DNA of 64,000 nt from Pollenia angustigena (GCA_930367215.1 OV884060.1:212167253-212231252), one strand, 5' to 3'. Shown: positions 23,294-34,303, counted from the first letter of the stretch. Made by a program: numbers and translations. The notes: a model not told the origin generated them from the letters alone.

Positions 23294-24293
23294 ATGAATA
23301 AATTTGTGGTAAGTTGAAGACAGACGAACTTTAAGAGCAAGTTTTTTTTTAATTAAGTTTTCTAAAATTTAGGTGACATTGGTTGCCTTGGCAGTTATAA
23401 GTTGTGCTGTCAATGGCTTGCCTTATGGTAGCAAAGTAGGATCTACTTACGGTGGCGGGGGAAGCGGAGGAGGTGGCGGCGGTGGTGGAGGCGGTAGTGG
23501 TGGAGGAAGTGGTTTGGGCCAAAGTGGTGGTGGCGGTGGTCTTGATGGAGGCCATGGTGGTGGTCCTGGAGGAGGTCATGGTGGTGCTGGCGGCAGTTTT
23601 GGCCCAGGTGGTGGTGGTGGCGGATTTGGTGGCGGTAAAGGTGGAGGCGGCGGTGGAGGATTGGGCTCTGGCTCAGGCGGTGGTTTGGGCGGAGGTCCTG
23701 GCAGCAGTCATGGCGGTAATGCTCTAACTCAAGGTGGTTGTGGCCAAGGAGGCGGCTGTGGTGGTGGTACTGGAAGTGGTCTTGGTGGTGGTACCGGAAG
23801 TGGTCTTGGCGGTGGTCACGGAGGTGGTGGCGGAAATGGTCTTGGCGGTGGTCACGGAGGTGGTGGCGGAAATGGTCTAGGCGGTAGCAATAGTGGAGGC
23901 ATTGCTCCAGGCGGTGGTTCTGGCAGTGGATTAGGTGGCGGTAAAGGTGGAGGCGGTGGTGGTGGATCAGGTTCAGGCTCTGGTCTTGGAGGTGGTGGTG
24001 GTGGTGGCGGTGGTGGACCTAGTGGTAGCTCGGGAGGCCAAGGAAGTCAAAGTGGTTCAAGTGGGTTTGGTTCAGGTGGTCATGGCGGTGGTTCCGGGTT
24101 AGGAGGTGGAAGTGGAGGTGGAAGTGGGTTAGGAGGTGGAAGTGGTACTGGTTTTGGCAGTGGTGGCGGCGGCGGCCATGGTGGCGGATCTGGTAGCGGT
24201 CATGGCTTAAGCGGCGGTGGCGGTTATGGAGGTGGTGGTGGCGGAGGCTACGGCGGCGGTGGTGGTGGTTATAAGAAACAACACGGTTACTAA
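23294..24293 (+). CDS. Secreted glycine-rich structural (cuticle/eggshell-type) protein, two exons
   Basis: Exon 1 is 23294-23308 (MNKFV) and exon 2 is 23373-24293. The 64-bp intron runs from GTAAGTTG to AAATTTAG at a codon boundary. The 311-residue product starts with a signal peptide, MNKFVVTLVALAVISCAVNG, with likely cleavage before LPYG. The rest is low complexity: runs of Gly with Ser, Leu, His and Asn in units such as GSGLGGG, TGSGLGGG and HGGGGGNGLGG, the last repeated in tandem. One QGGCGQGGGCGGG segment holds the only cysteines of the mature chain, and the tail is GGYKKQHGY. Such proteins occur in cuticle, eggshell and salivary secretions of insects; which applies here is unknown. 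The two-residue-plus-hydrophobic first exon split from the mature part is common in cuticle genes. GC content is far above the surroundings. Other-frame readings of this stretch are shadows. Confidence 0.9.
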
Positions 24294-24347
24294 TCAAATG
24301 TACGTATTTTATACGCTGTGATGATATTTTTGTAATTTTTTTTTTTA

Positions 24348-24371
24348 AATAAATTAAAATTTTTAAATAAA
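24348..24371 (+). terminator. Polyadenylation signals of the glycine-rich gene
   Basis: AATAAA at 24348-24353 and again at 24366-24371, 55-78 bp after the stop codon. Confidence 0.7.
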
Positions 24372-24640
24372 CTTTATAAACATTATACTGTAATTTTACA
24401 TAACTAAATTTAATTTTACAATTACATGTTAATTGGAAATGAGATATTTTCAATAACAATTTCATTTCATGTAATTGAAATCACGTTGGATTAATTAAAA
24501 TTTATTCGAACTCAATTAAAATTAAAAGTATTTGTAACTAAATACATTGCAATTTAATGTAGTTGTGTACTAACAGGTGTCATTATATACAAAATGTCTT
24601 GGAGGTCAAGGGTTGGTTTTTAGAAAACAAATTAACCCCC

Positions 24641-24775
24641 TGTTCATCGATTTCGAACGAAGACTTCGTTCGCTTAACTTTAATATAAAACAAAAATAAT
24701 ATTTTATAATTTGTTTTTGTTTTAAATGTAAGTAAGTTATGCGAACGAAGTCTTTGTTCGGAAATAGTTGAACAG
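24641..24775. mobile_element. Small MITE with CCTGTTCAWC / GAACGAAGTCTTCGTTCG ends
   Basis: The CCTGTTCATCGATTTCGAAC arm pairs with the inverted arm at about 24735-24775. Solo or partial relatives occur at about 10750-10790 and 14275-14345. Confidence 0.55.
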
Positions 24776-25006
24776 GCAGTAAAATTTATTTTTAAAAGTT
24801 TAAATGAAAAAGCAAAAAATAATCTTTTTGTTGTGTTTGAATATCATTTCTCCCTCATAAAATCTTGAACTTTTTTATTTAGGATGCCTTATTTCGAAAA
24901 AGAGCCCCTATTTAAGATAAAATAATTTTTTTATAATTCATTATTTGAATTTAGTCGCTGAAGACTTATGCACATATATTTGTTTCACCCTTAAACCAAA
25001 TTCACA

Positions 25007-25259
25007 ATAACAGCAACATTTTTACTTGGTGTTCTAAATAAGGAAACAATATGTTTCACAAGAAAACACATTTTCATTTAAAAAAAAACGTTTCAAAATT
25101 TTGCCCATATCAATATTACGTATTTATTTTAATATTTAAAATGTGTTATATTGTTGTTGGTAAAATTTGCAAAAGTTTTCTTGATTGAAAATGTGTGTGC
25201 TTGTGAAAAAAATTGTTGCTTTATTGTCAACACCTTTTTAAAATGTTACTGTCAATATG
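25007..25259. mobile_element. Degraded inverted-repeat element
   Basis: CACAATAACAGCAACATTTTTACTTGGTGTT pairs imperfectly with the inverted segment at 25225-25259. It is related to the better preserved element at 55168-55693 (shared CACTTGGTGTT and AATTTGCAAACGTTTTCTTGAT-type segments). Confidence 0.45.
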
Positions 25260-25272
25260 AATCAAGCCCTAA

Positions 25273-25455
25273 GGCCTCAGTTAGCCGGGAGTGACAGTAA
25301 CAGTAACCTTACCGTAAAAAAGTAAGACCAATCTATTTCTTACAGATTGAGACGTAACATCTTACTGCTAACTATAATCGTTCTAATTGCTTTACATACT
25401 GCAAAATAAAGCAGCTGATTTGCAACGTTACTGTTACTCCCGGCTAACTGAGCTT
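25273..25455. mobile_element. PIF/Harbinger-like MITE, TAA duplication
   Basis: 183 bp. Inverted CTCAGTTAGCCGGGAGTRAC ends preceded by GG/AA, flanked by TAA at 25270-25272 and 25456-25458. Almost the same length as 5671-5852. Confidence 0.7.
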
Positions 25456-25802
25456 TAATTCTTAAACTTTATTCGGTTTATTAAAAGATTTATTAAACAA
25501 ATTTTTATGAAAAATGCGTTTCACAAACGTTTTATAAATCTTCAAGGCTTCATTCAAAGAAAATATTTTAGATTAATGAAAAAAGAATTATAAAACGATT
25601 TTTTATGAAAAATGCGTTTTTATAAACCCTAAAGGGGTGTGTCAAAGAAACTTAACTAAAAAAATTTTATGAATATAAGAGTAAATATTTTTATAAATAA
25701 GCCCGTTTAAATAAGGAAATTAATGACAAGCGGGATTTACAACAAACTTAATTTATAAATATTATTAAAATGTACGACTATACAAGCACCTTTTTTACTT
25801 AC

Positions 25803-25882
25803 ATTTCGAATTTCTAAAGGCTGCAAATCATAATCTTCACTTTCTGGGGAGAAGCAAATAATATTGTAATGGCACGTCATGT
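25803..25882 (-). CDS. Exon of an FN3-domain receptor gene (first half of an FN3 domain)
   Basis: On the minus strand a good acceptor (TAATCTTTTATTACAG) opens an 80-bp exon and a consensus donor (AAAT then GTAAGT) closes it. The exon begins with two bases of a codon, then reads MTCHYNIICFSPESEDYDLQ and PLEIRN, ending at a codon boundary. The exon at 50382-50145 ends one base into a codon, so the two join in frame with GAC (Asp) at the seam. The join reads LAWKPAAD-MTCHYNIICFS, which is the B-strand Trp and C-strand Tyr pattern of an FN3 domain. I infer they are consecutive exons. Neither the receptor identity nor any membrane or kinase exon could be found. Confidence 0.65.
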
Positions 25883-26215
25883 CTGTAATAAAAGATTATA
25901 TTTGATTAATATAAAATTGTTGACAAGTGCGCAGACCAAAGAAAGAACGTAAAAAAGGAGACCTTTTATATAATAACAACAACATGTGTATCCATATTCA
26001 TGCTCTTAACATACAGGTGTGAATTCAACAACAACAATTAAAAAATATTTGCACCGTATTTCTTGTGCACAAACACAAAATGGCTTTTTAATTTTCAGAA
26101 CACTTTAGGGAACACAAATAAATTTTTATTTTTTAACTTTAAAATTTTCTAGAAATATAAATTTTCATATTATTCGAATGTGTATTCCATGTCAAATTAA
26201 AATTTGTAAAAGCTT
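25883..26215. other. Intron sequence, no element identified
   Basis: AT-rich, within the proposed long FN3-gene intron. Nothing else was recognised. Confidence 0.35.
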
Positions 26216-26338
26216 TTATACTTTAATAGTCTTATTTCTTCAATATTTTCCAGGAATATTTTCTATGCACTATCAGAATTATCGTTTGTTTATTCCTAGA
26301 AAATATTGAAGGAATAAGACTTTTAAAGTATATAAGCG
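26216..26338. repeat. Short hairpin inverted repeat
   Basis: TATACTTTAATAGTCTTATTTCTTCAATATTTTC at about 26216-26252 pairs with the inverted copy ending near 26330. The loop is about 45 bp. Confidence 0.6.
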
Positions 26339-26548
26339 AATGAGACTTCTGCATGTAACTGAAACTTACGCAAACAAAAAGGCAGTCATAATGCACTAAA
26401 AGGGATTTCCCCGAAAAGAAGGGGAAAGTAAAATACACCAACCAGCAACCAAGCAAAAGCAAGCGAAATAAGCAAATAAAATCTACAAAACAAGCAAAAA
26501 ACTTCGAGTTATAGAATTCACATGTAAGTAAAGCGTTTTTGAACAGGG

Positions 26549-27743
26549 ACGCTACAAAAGTAGACCGATAGGGACGCTCTTTTGACATTTCTCTTAAGTA
26601 AGGTTTGCCATTTCATAATGGAAAGATATACGAGCCAACAAGTCGAAATTATTAAAATTTACTGCTGAAATTCGGAGTTAATGGCCTCAACGTTAAGAGC
26701 GCTACGTCCAATTTATGGTCGTCATAATCGTCCTACCAGATCAACAATTGAGCGTCTAGTGGAAAAATTTGAATCCACAGGCACAGTACAAAATGTTCCC
26801 GTGCAAGTGAGACAAAGAAGTGCCCGTGTTGTCGAGAATATTGCTGCCGCTGAGGCTTTAGTTGAAGAAAGCCCAAATGTGTCTCTCAGACGTCGTTCTC
26901 AAGCGTTGGGCATCGCTGTGACGTCGTTGTGGCAAATTTTGCGAAAATATCTTGGCCTACATCCTTACAAGATCAAATTGACGCAAGAACTGTAGCCGCT
27001 TGACCACCAGAAGCGTCGTATGTTCGTGAATTGGGCTGAGCAACAACTTGAAAATGATTCGGATTTTCATCGAAAAGTCATGTTCAGCGATGAGGCTCAT
27101 TTCTGGCTGAATGGCTTCGTCAATAAGCAAAATATGCGTTATTCGTCAAACAGCAATCCACACGTACTCCATGTTTGGTGCGGTTTATGGGCCGGCGGCG
27201 TCATTGGGCCGTACTTCTTCCCTGATGATCAAGACCGGCACGTTACTGTGAATGGGAATCGCTACCGTTCAATGATAACAGAATTGGATGATATGGACTT
27301 GGAGGACATGTAGTTCCAACAGGACGGCACCACAAGCCACACAGCGAATGTCACAATCAATTTATTGGAAACTAAGTTTGGAGAACGTGTTATCTCACGA
27401 AATGGTCCAGTCGATTGGCCGCCTCGGTCGTGCGATTTGACGCCGTTAGACTATTTCCTGTGGGGCTATGTCAAGTCTATGGTCGATGCCAACAAGCCAG
27501 CGACGATTGATGAACTTCGTACGAATATCGAACATGAAATTGCAACAGTATCAGCCGATTTATGCTTGAAAACCACCGAAAATTGGGTTCAGAGCCTGGA
27601 CTTCTGCAAGCGTGCCCGTGGTGGCCATGCAAAAGAAATCGAGTTCCATACATAATGGCATCGAACGTACTTTCACAGGAATAAAGAATTTCATTGATAT
27701 CCAAAACCGTTTTTGTTTTATTTAAAAAAAAACTTTTGTAGCG
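26549..27743 (+). mobile_element. DD41D rosa-like mariner element
   Basis: CGCTACAAAAGT near 26550 is matched by the inverted ACTTTTGTAGCG at 27732-27743. These inner parts of the terminal repeats bracket the transposase relic 26618-27655. The outer ends and target duplication have decayed. Confidence 0.65.
26618..27655 (+). pseudogene. Broken DD41D transposase
   Basis: The whole relic stays in one frame from the ATG at 26618 to the TAA near 27653. It is interrupted by three nonsense codons: TGA near 26666, TAG at 26993-26995 and TAG near 27308-27313. The family has Lys and Trp at the last two. The N-terminal helix-turn-helix (RPTRSTIERLVEKFESTGTV) and linker are followed by FSDEAHFWLNGFVNKQN with the first catalytic Asp, QQDGTTSHTANVTI with the second, and WPPRSCDLTPLDYFLWGYV. 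From the second Asp to the Asp of PLD there are 41 residues, the DD41D spacing of rosa-type elements. Two short in-frame deletions remove residues between HVLH and VWCGL and between MITE and LDDMD. The element cannot make a full protein. Confidence 0.8.
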
Positions 27744-27752
27744 CTCTTATTA

Positions 27753-28847
27753 AAAAACCCGATATTTGGTCGAGTTATATAGAACTTCGAGTTACAGAAC
27801 GAGAATTGTATGTTGTTTATTCTTCTAAAGCTACTTCCAATTAAATTAATCGAGTTAGAGAAAATTTGAGTTATGGACTGAATTCAAAATTTAATAATTT
27901 TTTTGATTATCCAAGGAAATTGTATTTTCGAACATTTCGAAAATTGTAAAAAATTTCTAAAATAATTAAAACAAAATATTTTCAGTTACAACAAAGAAGT
28001 TAATGAAAAAAAAAATAAGCGATATCTCAGTTAAGTTCACATTTTTCAACATTCGTTAAGAAACATTATTTTCTAAGAAAAAAAAAAAAATCAATTAAAT
28101 TAAATTTTTTTTTAATAATTTCGCAAATTGAAAAAATTGGGAAGATCATAAAAAACTATATTTTCATTTACAATAAATATGTTTATCAGAAAATATCTAT
28201 AATTTCTAAGTTAAATTCGAATTCTCGAACGTTGGATTAAAAGCATTATTTTGGAAGAAAAAAATAAATAAAATATATGAAATTTTAAATAATTTCGATG
28301 ATTACTTATTTACTTTATTTAATACGAGTTTCAAATAAAAATTACAAATTATACTCTTACTTAATTAACCGAACAATAGTAACGTTCATCTTCACTCCGT
28401 TTTAGTGAAACAGACCAGAACTCTGGCGGTAATCGAACACGCAATCCCCGCACTAATAAATCTATATTTTCATTTACAACAAATAATTTGATAAGAAAAT
28501 ATACGAAATTTCTAAGTTGAATCGAATATTCGATTAAAATCATAATATTCCAAGAACAAAATATTAAAATAAGTGCAATAATTTTTTTTTTGATTCCGCA
28601 GGAAATTTGTGTTTTCGAACATTGAAATCTTTTAAAAAAAATTGATTAAACATTTTTAAATAATTTCGAAAATTTAAAAATATTGGTAAAACCATAAAAA
28701 AAATTTTTTTTTTTCATTTACAACAAATAAGTTAATAAGAAAATATATGATTAAAAGCATGTTTTACGAAAAAACAGGCTAACGACTCATTTTTATCACG
28801 GGCGGTAAATTTCCCAAGATTCAGAAAGAAATTTTTATTATAATACT
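27753..28847. repeat. AT-rich divergent direct repeats
   Basis: Segments of the type CATTTACAACAAATAAGTTAATAAGAAAATAT...TTTCTAAGTT recur near 27990, 28165, 28471 and 28716 with much divergence. Near 28425-28450, on the minus strand, GTGTTCGATTACC resembles a pol III B box. No gene was supported. Confidence 0.45.
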
Positions 28848-30181
28848 AGCTTAACCCGTTGCGCTTCGCTACACTGCTTTAACCATCTTTGAAGACTATC
28901 CCTTTAATAGTTCTTCAGTAGAGAGATATTTATTTTTATTTTCAAAAGTGTAGTATACCATAAGAGTGACTTCTACAAAGTTTGAACATTCTTACTATCT
29001 AAACATTCTTCTATTGTTAAACGTAATATTATACTTAAGTTAAATACTCATTTGTATTAGGCTGTAAGGATTTATCCATTGACCTAATTATATATATTAA
29101 ATAAATAAATAAATAACAGTTCTTGAGATAAGAGATATTAAACCTCGTCGTTCTATGGGGGGTACCACTTCTCCCGCTGCTATATTATTTGAATTTTGGC
29201 GCTCAGAAGATCCTTCTAACAAAAGTTCAACAAAATGCGTACAGCGGCTCTTATTAATATTTCTATATATGAGGGGTACTGCTCCTACTCTGTCTACCCC
29301 GCCCATTTTTATATTGAAATTTATAGTTCACCATAATAGTAGCTTTAACCACGTTTGAAGACTCTCCCTTTAATAGTTCTTCAGTTGAGCGATATTTAAT
29401 ATATGCATCCTATGGGAGGTATTTCGCCCCCTGCGCCTACGCGCTTTATTTTTATTTTCAAAAGTGTAGTATACCATAAGAGTGACTTCCACAAAGTTTG
29501 AACATTCTCACTACAACAGTTCTTAAGATATGCGATATTAAACATTGGCGTCCTTTGGTGGGTACCACTACCCCCGCCGCTATTTTGTTTTAATTTTGGG
29601 GCTCAGAAGATCCTACTACCAAAAGTTCAACAAAATGCGTGCAGTGGTTCTTATTAATATTTCTATCTATGAGGGGTACTGCTCCTCCCCTGTCTACCCC
29701 GCCCATTTTTATATTGAAATTTATAGTTTACCCTAATAGTAGCTTTAACCACGTTTGAAGACTCTCCCTTTAATAGTTCTTCAGTTGAGCGATATTTAAT
29801 ATATGCATCCTATGGGAGGTATTTCGCCCCCTGCGCCTACCCGCTTTATTTTTATTTTCAAAAGTGTAGAATACCATAAGAGTGACTTCCACAAAGTTTG
29901 AACATTCTCACTACAACAGTTCTTAAGATATGCAATGTTAAACATTGGCGTCCTATGGTGGATTCCACTTCCCCCGCTGCTATTTTATTTCAATTTTGGG
30001 GCTCAGAAGATCCTACTACCAAAAGTTCAGCAAAATGCGTGCAGCGGCTCTTAAGATATGCGATAATTAATATTGGCATCCTATGGGGGATACCAATTCC
30101 CCTGCCCCTATCGAAAAAATAAGTAGCCTATTTTAACAACAAACAAACAAACAAACATACATTTTTCATTTTTATATATAT
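28848..30181. mobile_element. Interspersed repeat starting ACTAGCTTAACCCG, with ~402-bp tandem units
   Basis: It begins ACTAGCTTAACCCGTTGCGCTTCGC and ends CATTTTTATATATATAGAT. The end matches that of 31353-32938 and the start is a related CTAGCT-ACCCG form, so the two are likely one broad class. Inside, three tandem units of about 402 bp are marked by TAACCACGTTTGAAGACTCTC (about 28884, 29346, 29748). GTTCTTAAGATATGCGATA-type segments also recur. If read from the other strand, the CTAGT terminus resembles a Helitron 3-prime end. This is uncertain. Confidence 0.55.
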
Positions 30182-30451
30182 AGATCAATCATGTTATTGC
30201 GCAAATTTATGCATTCGCTCGATTAATTAACCGAGATTTTGGTTTAATCGGTTAATTTTTTTATTGATCGGTTAGCCGATTAATAAAGTTTTTTTTTTTA
30301 TAAATTAAGCCATTTCAATTAATAAAAATGCATAAATAAAAACAAAAACATACCAAACAAAACAATTCTTGACATAAACAAGCAAACAAAAAAACAATTC
30401 ATAACTATGAATTTTTTTTTAATTATGCCATACATTACACCGTGAGACAGT

Positions 30452-31097
30452 CCAAAAAACCTGGGACCGGATATCATTTTTCTTGTAGGGCTTGTCGAGT
30501 AAAACAAGATTCCAATAGTGAAATATGCCGGACACCTCCAAAATCCGGATTTACGGGTAAAAAACCGGTTTTTGTACCTTTGCGCAGTTATAAGCTTGTA
30601 ATTTTGTTGATAATGATCCGATTTTCAATTGCATACTAGATGCACCTTTGCGCACTTATAAGCCTGTAATTGATCCGATTTTTAATTTCTTACTAGATTT
30701 GGAAAGAAGAAACTGAGATCTTTCGAACGATATATAATTTGATTAAGAAGACTGGAGAAATTTGGGTGTAATTGTCGAGCAAACACAAATTTTGTAGATT
30801 TTTCAAAAAAATTTCAAATTTTGTGACGTTTTTATACATTATTTTCTTAAGAAACTATAATACTATTGAGTTTATTCAAAAAGTACGTTTATTAACAATT
30901 ACAACGCATATTTGGGCTTAAAAATAGATAAGTAATTGACTGAGTTATTTAACTTTTCATGAAAATAAACTTTTAAACATTTTATAAAAATTTTATTAAT
31001 CAATGTTATCCTAAACACAAAAAAAATTTGTAATGAGAGTTTAAGTCATTCAAAAATAATTTAATAAAAATCGTGTGCAATTTAAATTAAAATTATG
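30452..31097. repeat. Left long inverted arm
   Basis: It starts AAAAACCTGGGACCGGATAT and ends near AATCGTGTGCAATTTAAATT. A ~60-bp internal duplication (TTTGCGCASTTATAAGC at about 30578 and 30642) is missing from the right arm. Confidence 0.75.
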
Positions 31098-31109
31098 ACA
31101 AAGATGACA

Positions 31110-31345
31110 AAAAGCATCGCCGTTTACATCTAATTTTTTACAAATTGTTTCATGTATCCCAGTTTAAGATGCAGTGGTGCCAGAATAACGTCCTTAACTT
31201 TAACTAAATGGTAATTTAAAATGTTTTTGCTGCCTTTTCTATGTGACTCGCGAGATGGCCATAGCTTGCGATCATAACGATTCGGCGCACGACATATTAC
31301 ATTACAAATCTTAAATTAATAAAAATAAAGTCATACATTTTTATA
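31110..31345 (-). pseudogene. C-terminal fragment of the long-TIR element protein
   Basis: Minus-strand reading gives CNVICRAPNRYDRKLWPSRE, then NYHLVKVKDVILAPLHLKLG and YMKQFVKN before a stop. The pattern WPxRE...VLxPPLHxKLGxMKQFVK is one I associate with a multicopy family of uncharacterised arthropod proteins. It continues the fragment at 33400-32940 on the far side of the 31353-32938 insertion. Function is not known to me; a transposase or accessory role in the long-TIR element is an inference from position alone. Confidence 0.5.
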
Positions 31346-31352
31346 AGAAAAC

Positions 31353-32938
31353 TAGCTGACCCGGTCCGCGTTGCTGGCCCCAAGCAAACATTAGTGTTGT
31401 ATTACCAGACGATTTAAGTTGAGCTGTAAACGAAATTTACAGCCTTTAAAATTTTCCTTCCGTAAAAACCTATATCGGTCAAGCCGTTCTCAAGTTATGC
31501 GCTTAATAGAAAAAGTGGGCGTAGAAGTAGGCGTGATACATTTTTCTTTCAATGAAAACGTAAAAGGGATTAATACGAACATTTAAAAGAAAAATTAGTC
31601 AAATCGATGAAGCCGTTTTTTGATTTTAGGTAAATCGAAAAAAGTGGGCGGGGCAAAATTTTCTTTCCGTAAAAACCTTAGTTGGACCATGGCAATCATT
31701 TTAAAGAAAAAATCGTTTGAATCGGTCAAGCCGTTCTCAACTTATGCGCTTAATAGAAAAAGTGGGCGTAAAAGTAGGCGTGGTAAATTTTTCTTTCGAT
31801 GAAAACTTAAAGTTGATTAATACGAACATTTGAAAGAACAATTATTCAACTCGATGGAGCCGTTTTCTGATTTTAGGTAATTCGAAAAAAGTGGGCGTAA
31901 CAGTGGGCGGGGCAACATTTTCTTTCCGCAAAACCTAAGTTAGACCATGGCGATCATTTTAAAGAGAAAATCGTCCAAATCGGTCAAGCCGTTCTCAAGT
32001 AATGCGCTTAATAGAAAAAGTGGGCGTAAAAGTAGGCGTGATACATTTTTCTTTCGATGAAAACGTAAAAGGGATTAATACAAACATTTAAAAGAAAAAT
32101 TAGTCAAATCGATGAAGCCGTTTTTTGATTTTAGGTAAATCGAAAAAAGTGGGCGGGGCAAAATTTTCTTTCCGTAAAAACCTAAGTTGGACCATGGCAA
32201 TCATTTTGAAGAAAAAATCGTTTGAATCGGTCAAGCCGTTCTCAACCTATGCGCTTAATAGAAAAAGTGGGCGTAAAAGTAGGCGTGGTAAATTTTTCTT
32301 TCGATGAAAACTTAAAGTTGATTAATACGAACATTTGAAAGAACAATTAGTCAACTCGATGGAGCCGTTTTCTGATTTTAGGTAATTCGAAAAAAGTGGG
32401 CGTAACAGTGGGCGGGGCAACAGTTTATTTCCGCAAAACCTAAGTTAGACCATGGCGATCATTTTAAAGAAAAAAATCGTCCAAATCGGTCAAGCCGTTC
32501 TCCAGTTATGCGCTTAATAGAAAAAGTGGGCGTAAAAGTAGGCGTGGTAAATTTTTCTTTCGATGAAAACTTAAAGTTGATTAAGACGAACATTTGAAGA
32601 AAAATTAGTCAACTCGATGGAGCCGTTTTCTGATTTTAGGTAAATCGAAAAAAGTGGGCGTAAAAGTGGGCGGGGCAAAATTTTATTTCCGTAAAAACCT
32701 AAGCTGGACCATGGCGATCATTTTAAAGAAAAAATCGTTCAAATCGGTTAAGCCGTTCTCAAGTTATGGTTTTTGCCACGCCCCTCCGCCCCCAGACCGA
32801 AAATCAAAAATCAGACTTCCCTATGTCACCCGCCTGAATATTCTGAAGATTCCCTGAAAATTTCATCAAAATCGGCCCAGCCGTTTTGGAGTCCATACGT
32901 TACATACATACATACACACATCCAATTTTATATATATA
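31353..32938. mobile_element. Interspersed repeat starting ACTAGCTGACCCGG, with 505-bp tandem array
   Basis: Starts ACTAGCTGACCCGGTCCGCG and ends CCAATTTTATATATATAGAT. Inside (about 31437-32780) a ~250-bp unit is repeated about five times, with alternating variants forming ~505-bp higher-order units. Landmarks are GTCAAGCCGTTCTCAA at about 31478, 31727, 31983, 32231, 32488 and 32748. Two identical 60-codon open frames 505 bp apart are products of the array, not genes. The insertion splits the conserved protein of the host element. Confidence 0.65.
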
Positions 32939-32939
32939 G

Positions 32940-33400
32940 ATTTACTTTTAAATGAACCATCAATAAAAAGTCGCCATTCATCTGCATTATAATTGTGATT
33001 TAATGCCGAAAATAGTTTCGGTACACCAACGCAATACACGAGATCACTGTCATTGGAAATAGTCTTAAATCTTTCTTCAAGTAACCAAGTCCGGTAACTT
33101 GTTCTACCAGATGTTATAACGAAACCCTTTTCCAGAAAATTCTACTGTTTTAATCGCGACCAAAGGACTTCAGATTGCCGCTTTGACAAGTGTAATTCGC
33201 GAACAAGATCGTAGAAATCAGCATTTGACAAAATATGCCGCTCCGTTGTTGTAGACCTGGATGGAAGGAACTTTCTTTGTTCAAAATCTGTTTCTGTTAT
33301 ATCGACAGATTTGCTCGTTGTCGGTAGATCATTACTTACAGGTATCGGTTTTGTTACAGTTACAACATTTGCGTACTTAATGTTTTTGCGTGTTTTAAAA
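32940..33400 (-). pseudogene. N-proximal fragment of the long-TIR element protein
   Basis: Minus-strand frame from about 33365 reads IPVSNDLPTTSKSVDITETD, ERHILSNADFYDLVRELHLS and KRQSEVLWSRLKQ. An in-frame TAG follows. It then reads NFLEKGFVITSGRTSYRTWL, DSDLVYCVGVPKLFSALNHN and YNADEWRLF. The order DFYDLVRxLxLSKxxxExLxSRL / DxLVYCxxVxxLFxALxxxYxxxEWRLF recurs in uncharacterised multicopy proteins of insects, to my knowledge. Only one stop interrupts this part, so the copy is not ancient. It is interrupted by the 31353-32938 insertion just after EWRLF. Confidence 0.55.
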
Positions 33401-33482
33401 CTGTATTGTTTTTAAAATCACGCAGGTGAGTGATATCAGTAAATGAGCCAAAAATTTTTTACAATTGTCACACATTTTGTAT

Positions 33483-34271
33483 ATAATTTTAATTTAAATT
33501 GCACACGATTTTTATTAAATTGCAAACGGTTTTTTTTAATACACAGATTCAAAGTGAAAAAGAAGACATTAACAAAACGTCATATTAAAAAAAAAAACAA
33601 TAATTTTACATGAGTAAAGCTCTCATTACAAATATTTGTTGTAAATCTAAGTTGTGTTTAGGCTAACAGTGATTTGTAATTTTAAAGAAAGTGCGTAAAA
33701 AGAACACGAAAAAAAACAAAATTTTTGAATGACTTAAACTCTCATTACAAATTTTTTTTGTGTTTAGGATAACATTGATTAATTGATTAATAAAATTTTT
33801 ATAAAATGTTTAAAAGTTTTTTTTTTCATGAAAAGTTATATAACTCAGTCAACTACTAATCTATGTTTAAACCCAAATATGCGTTGTAATCGTTAATAAA
33901 CGTACTTTTTGAATAAACTCAATAGTATTATAGTTTCTTAAGAAAATAATGTATAAAAACGTCACTAAATTTGAAATTTTTTTGAAAAATCTACAAAATT
34001 TGCTCGACAATAACACCCAAGTTTCTCCAGTTTTCTTAAATAAATTATACACTGTTCGAAAGATCTCAGTTTCTTCTTTCCAAATCTAGTAAGAAATTAA
34101 AAATCGGATCATTATCAACAAAATTACAGGCTTATAAGTGCGCAAAGGTACAAAACCCGGTTTTTTACCCGTAAATCCGGATTTTGGAGGTGTCCGGTAT
34201 ATTTCACGATTGGAATCTTGTTTTGGTCGACAAGCCTTACAAGAAAAATAATATCCGGTCCCAGGTTTTTC
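33483..34271. repeat. Right long inverted arm
   Basis: Inverse of 30452-31097. It is longer because of an extra ~200-bp stretch around 33540-33720 that includes a partial duplication of the CTCATTACAAATTT segment. Confidence 0.7.
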
Positions 34272-34303
34272 TATTTCATTCAATTTTGTAACACTGTGTT
34301 ATC

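Larger units (their letters stand above)
30436..34302. mobile_element. Element with ~650-bp terminal inverted repeats and a degraded unclassified protein
   Basis: Long inverted arms (30452-31097 and 33483-34271) enclose minus-strand fragments of one conserved protein (33400-32940 and 31345-31110). That gene is split by a later repeat (31353-32938). Arm length suggests a foldback or long-TIR transposon. The terminal bases around CACCGTG / CACAGTG are only tentatively placed and no clear target duplication was resolved. Confidence 0.6.

Noticed and set aside
23452..23727. Val/Ala/Glu-rich plus-strand frame
   Set aside because: Alternate frame of the same glycine-rich repeat.
24019..24465. Minus-strand His/Arg-rich 148-codon frame
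   Set aside because: Antisense shadow of the GGT/GGC-rich glycine gene; no splice or promoter support.
31620..32307. Two identical 60-codon frames 505 bp apart
   Set aside because: Products of the tandem array inside a non-coding repeat.
28848..32938. CRISPR-like regularly spaced repeats
   Set aside because: Units are 250-400 bp with no short repeat-unique spacer pattern; eukaryotic tandem repeats.
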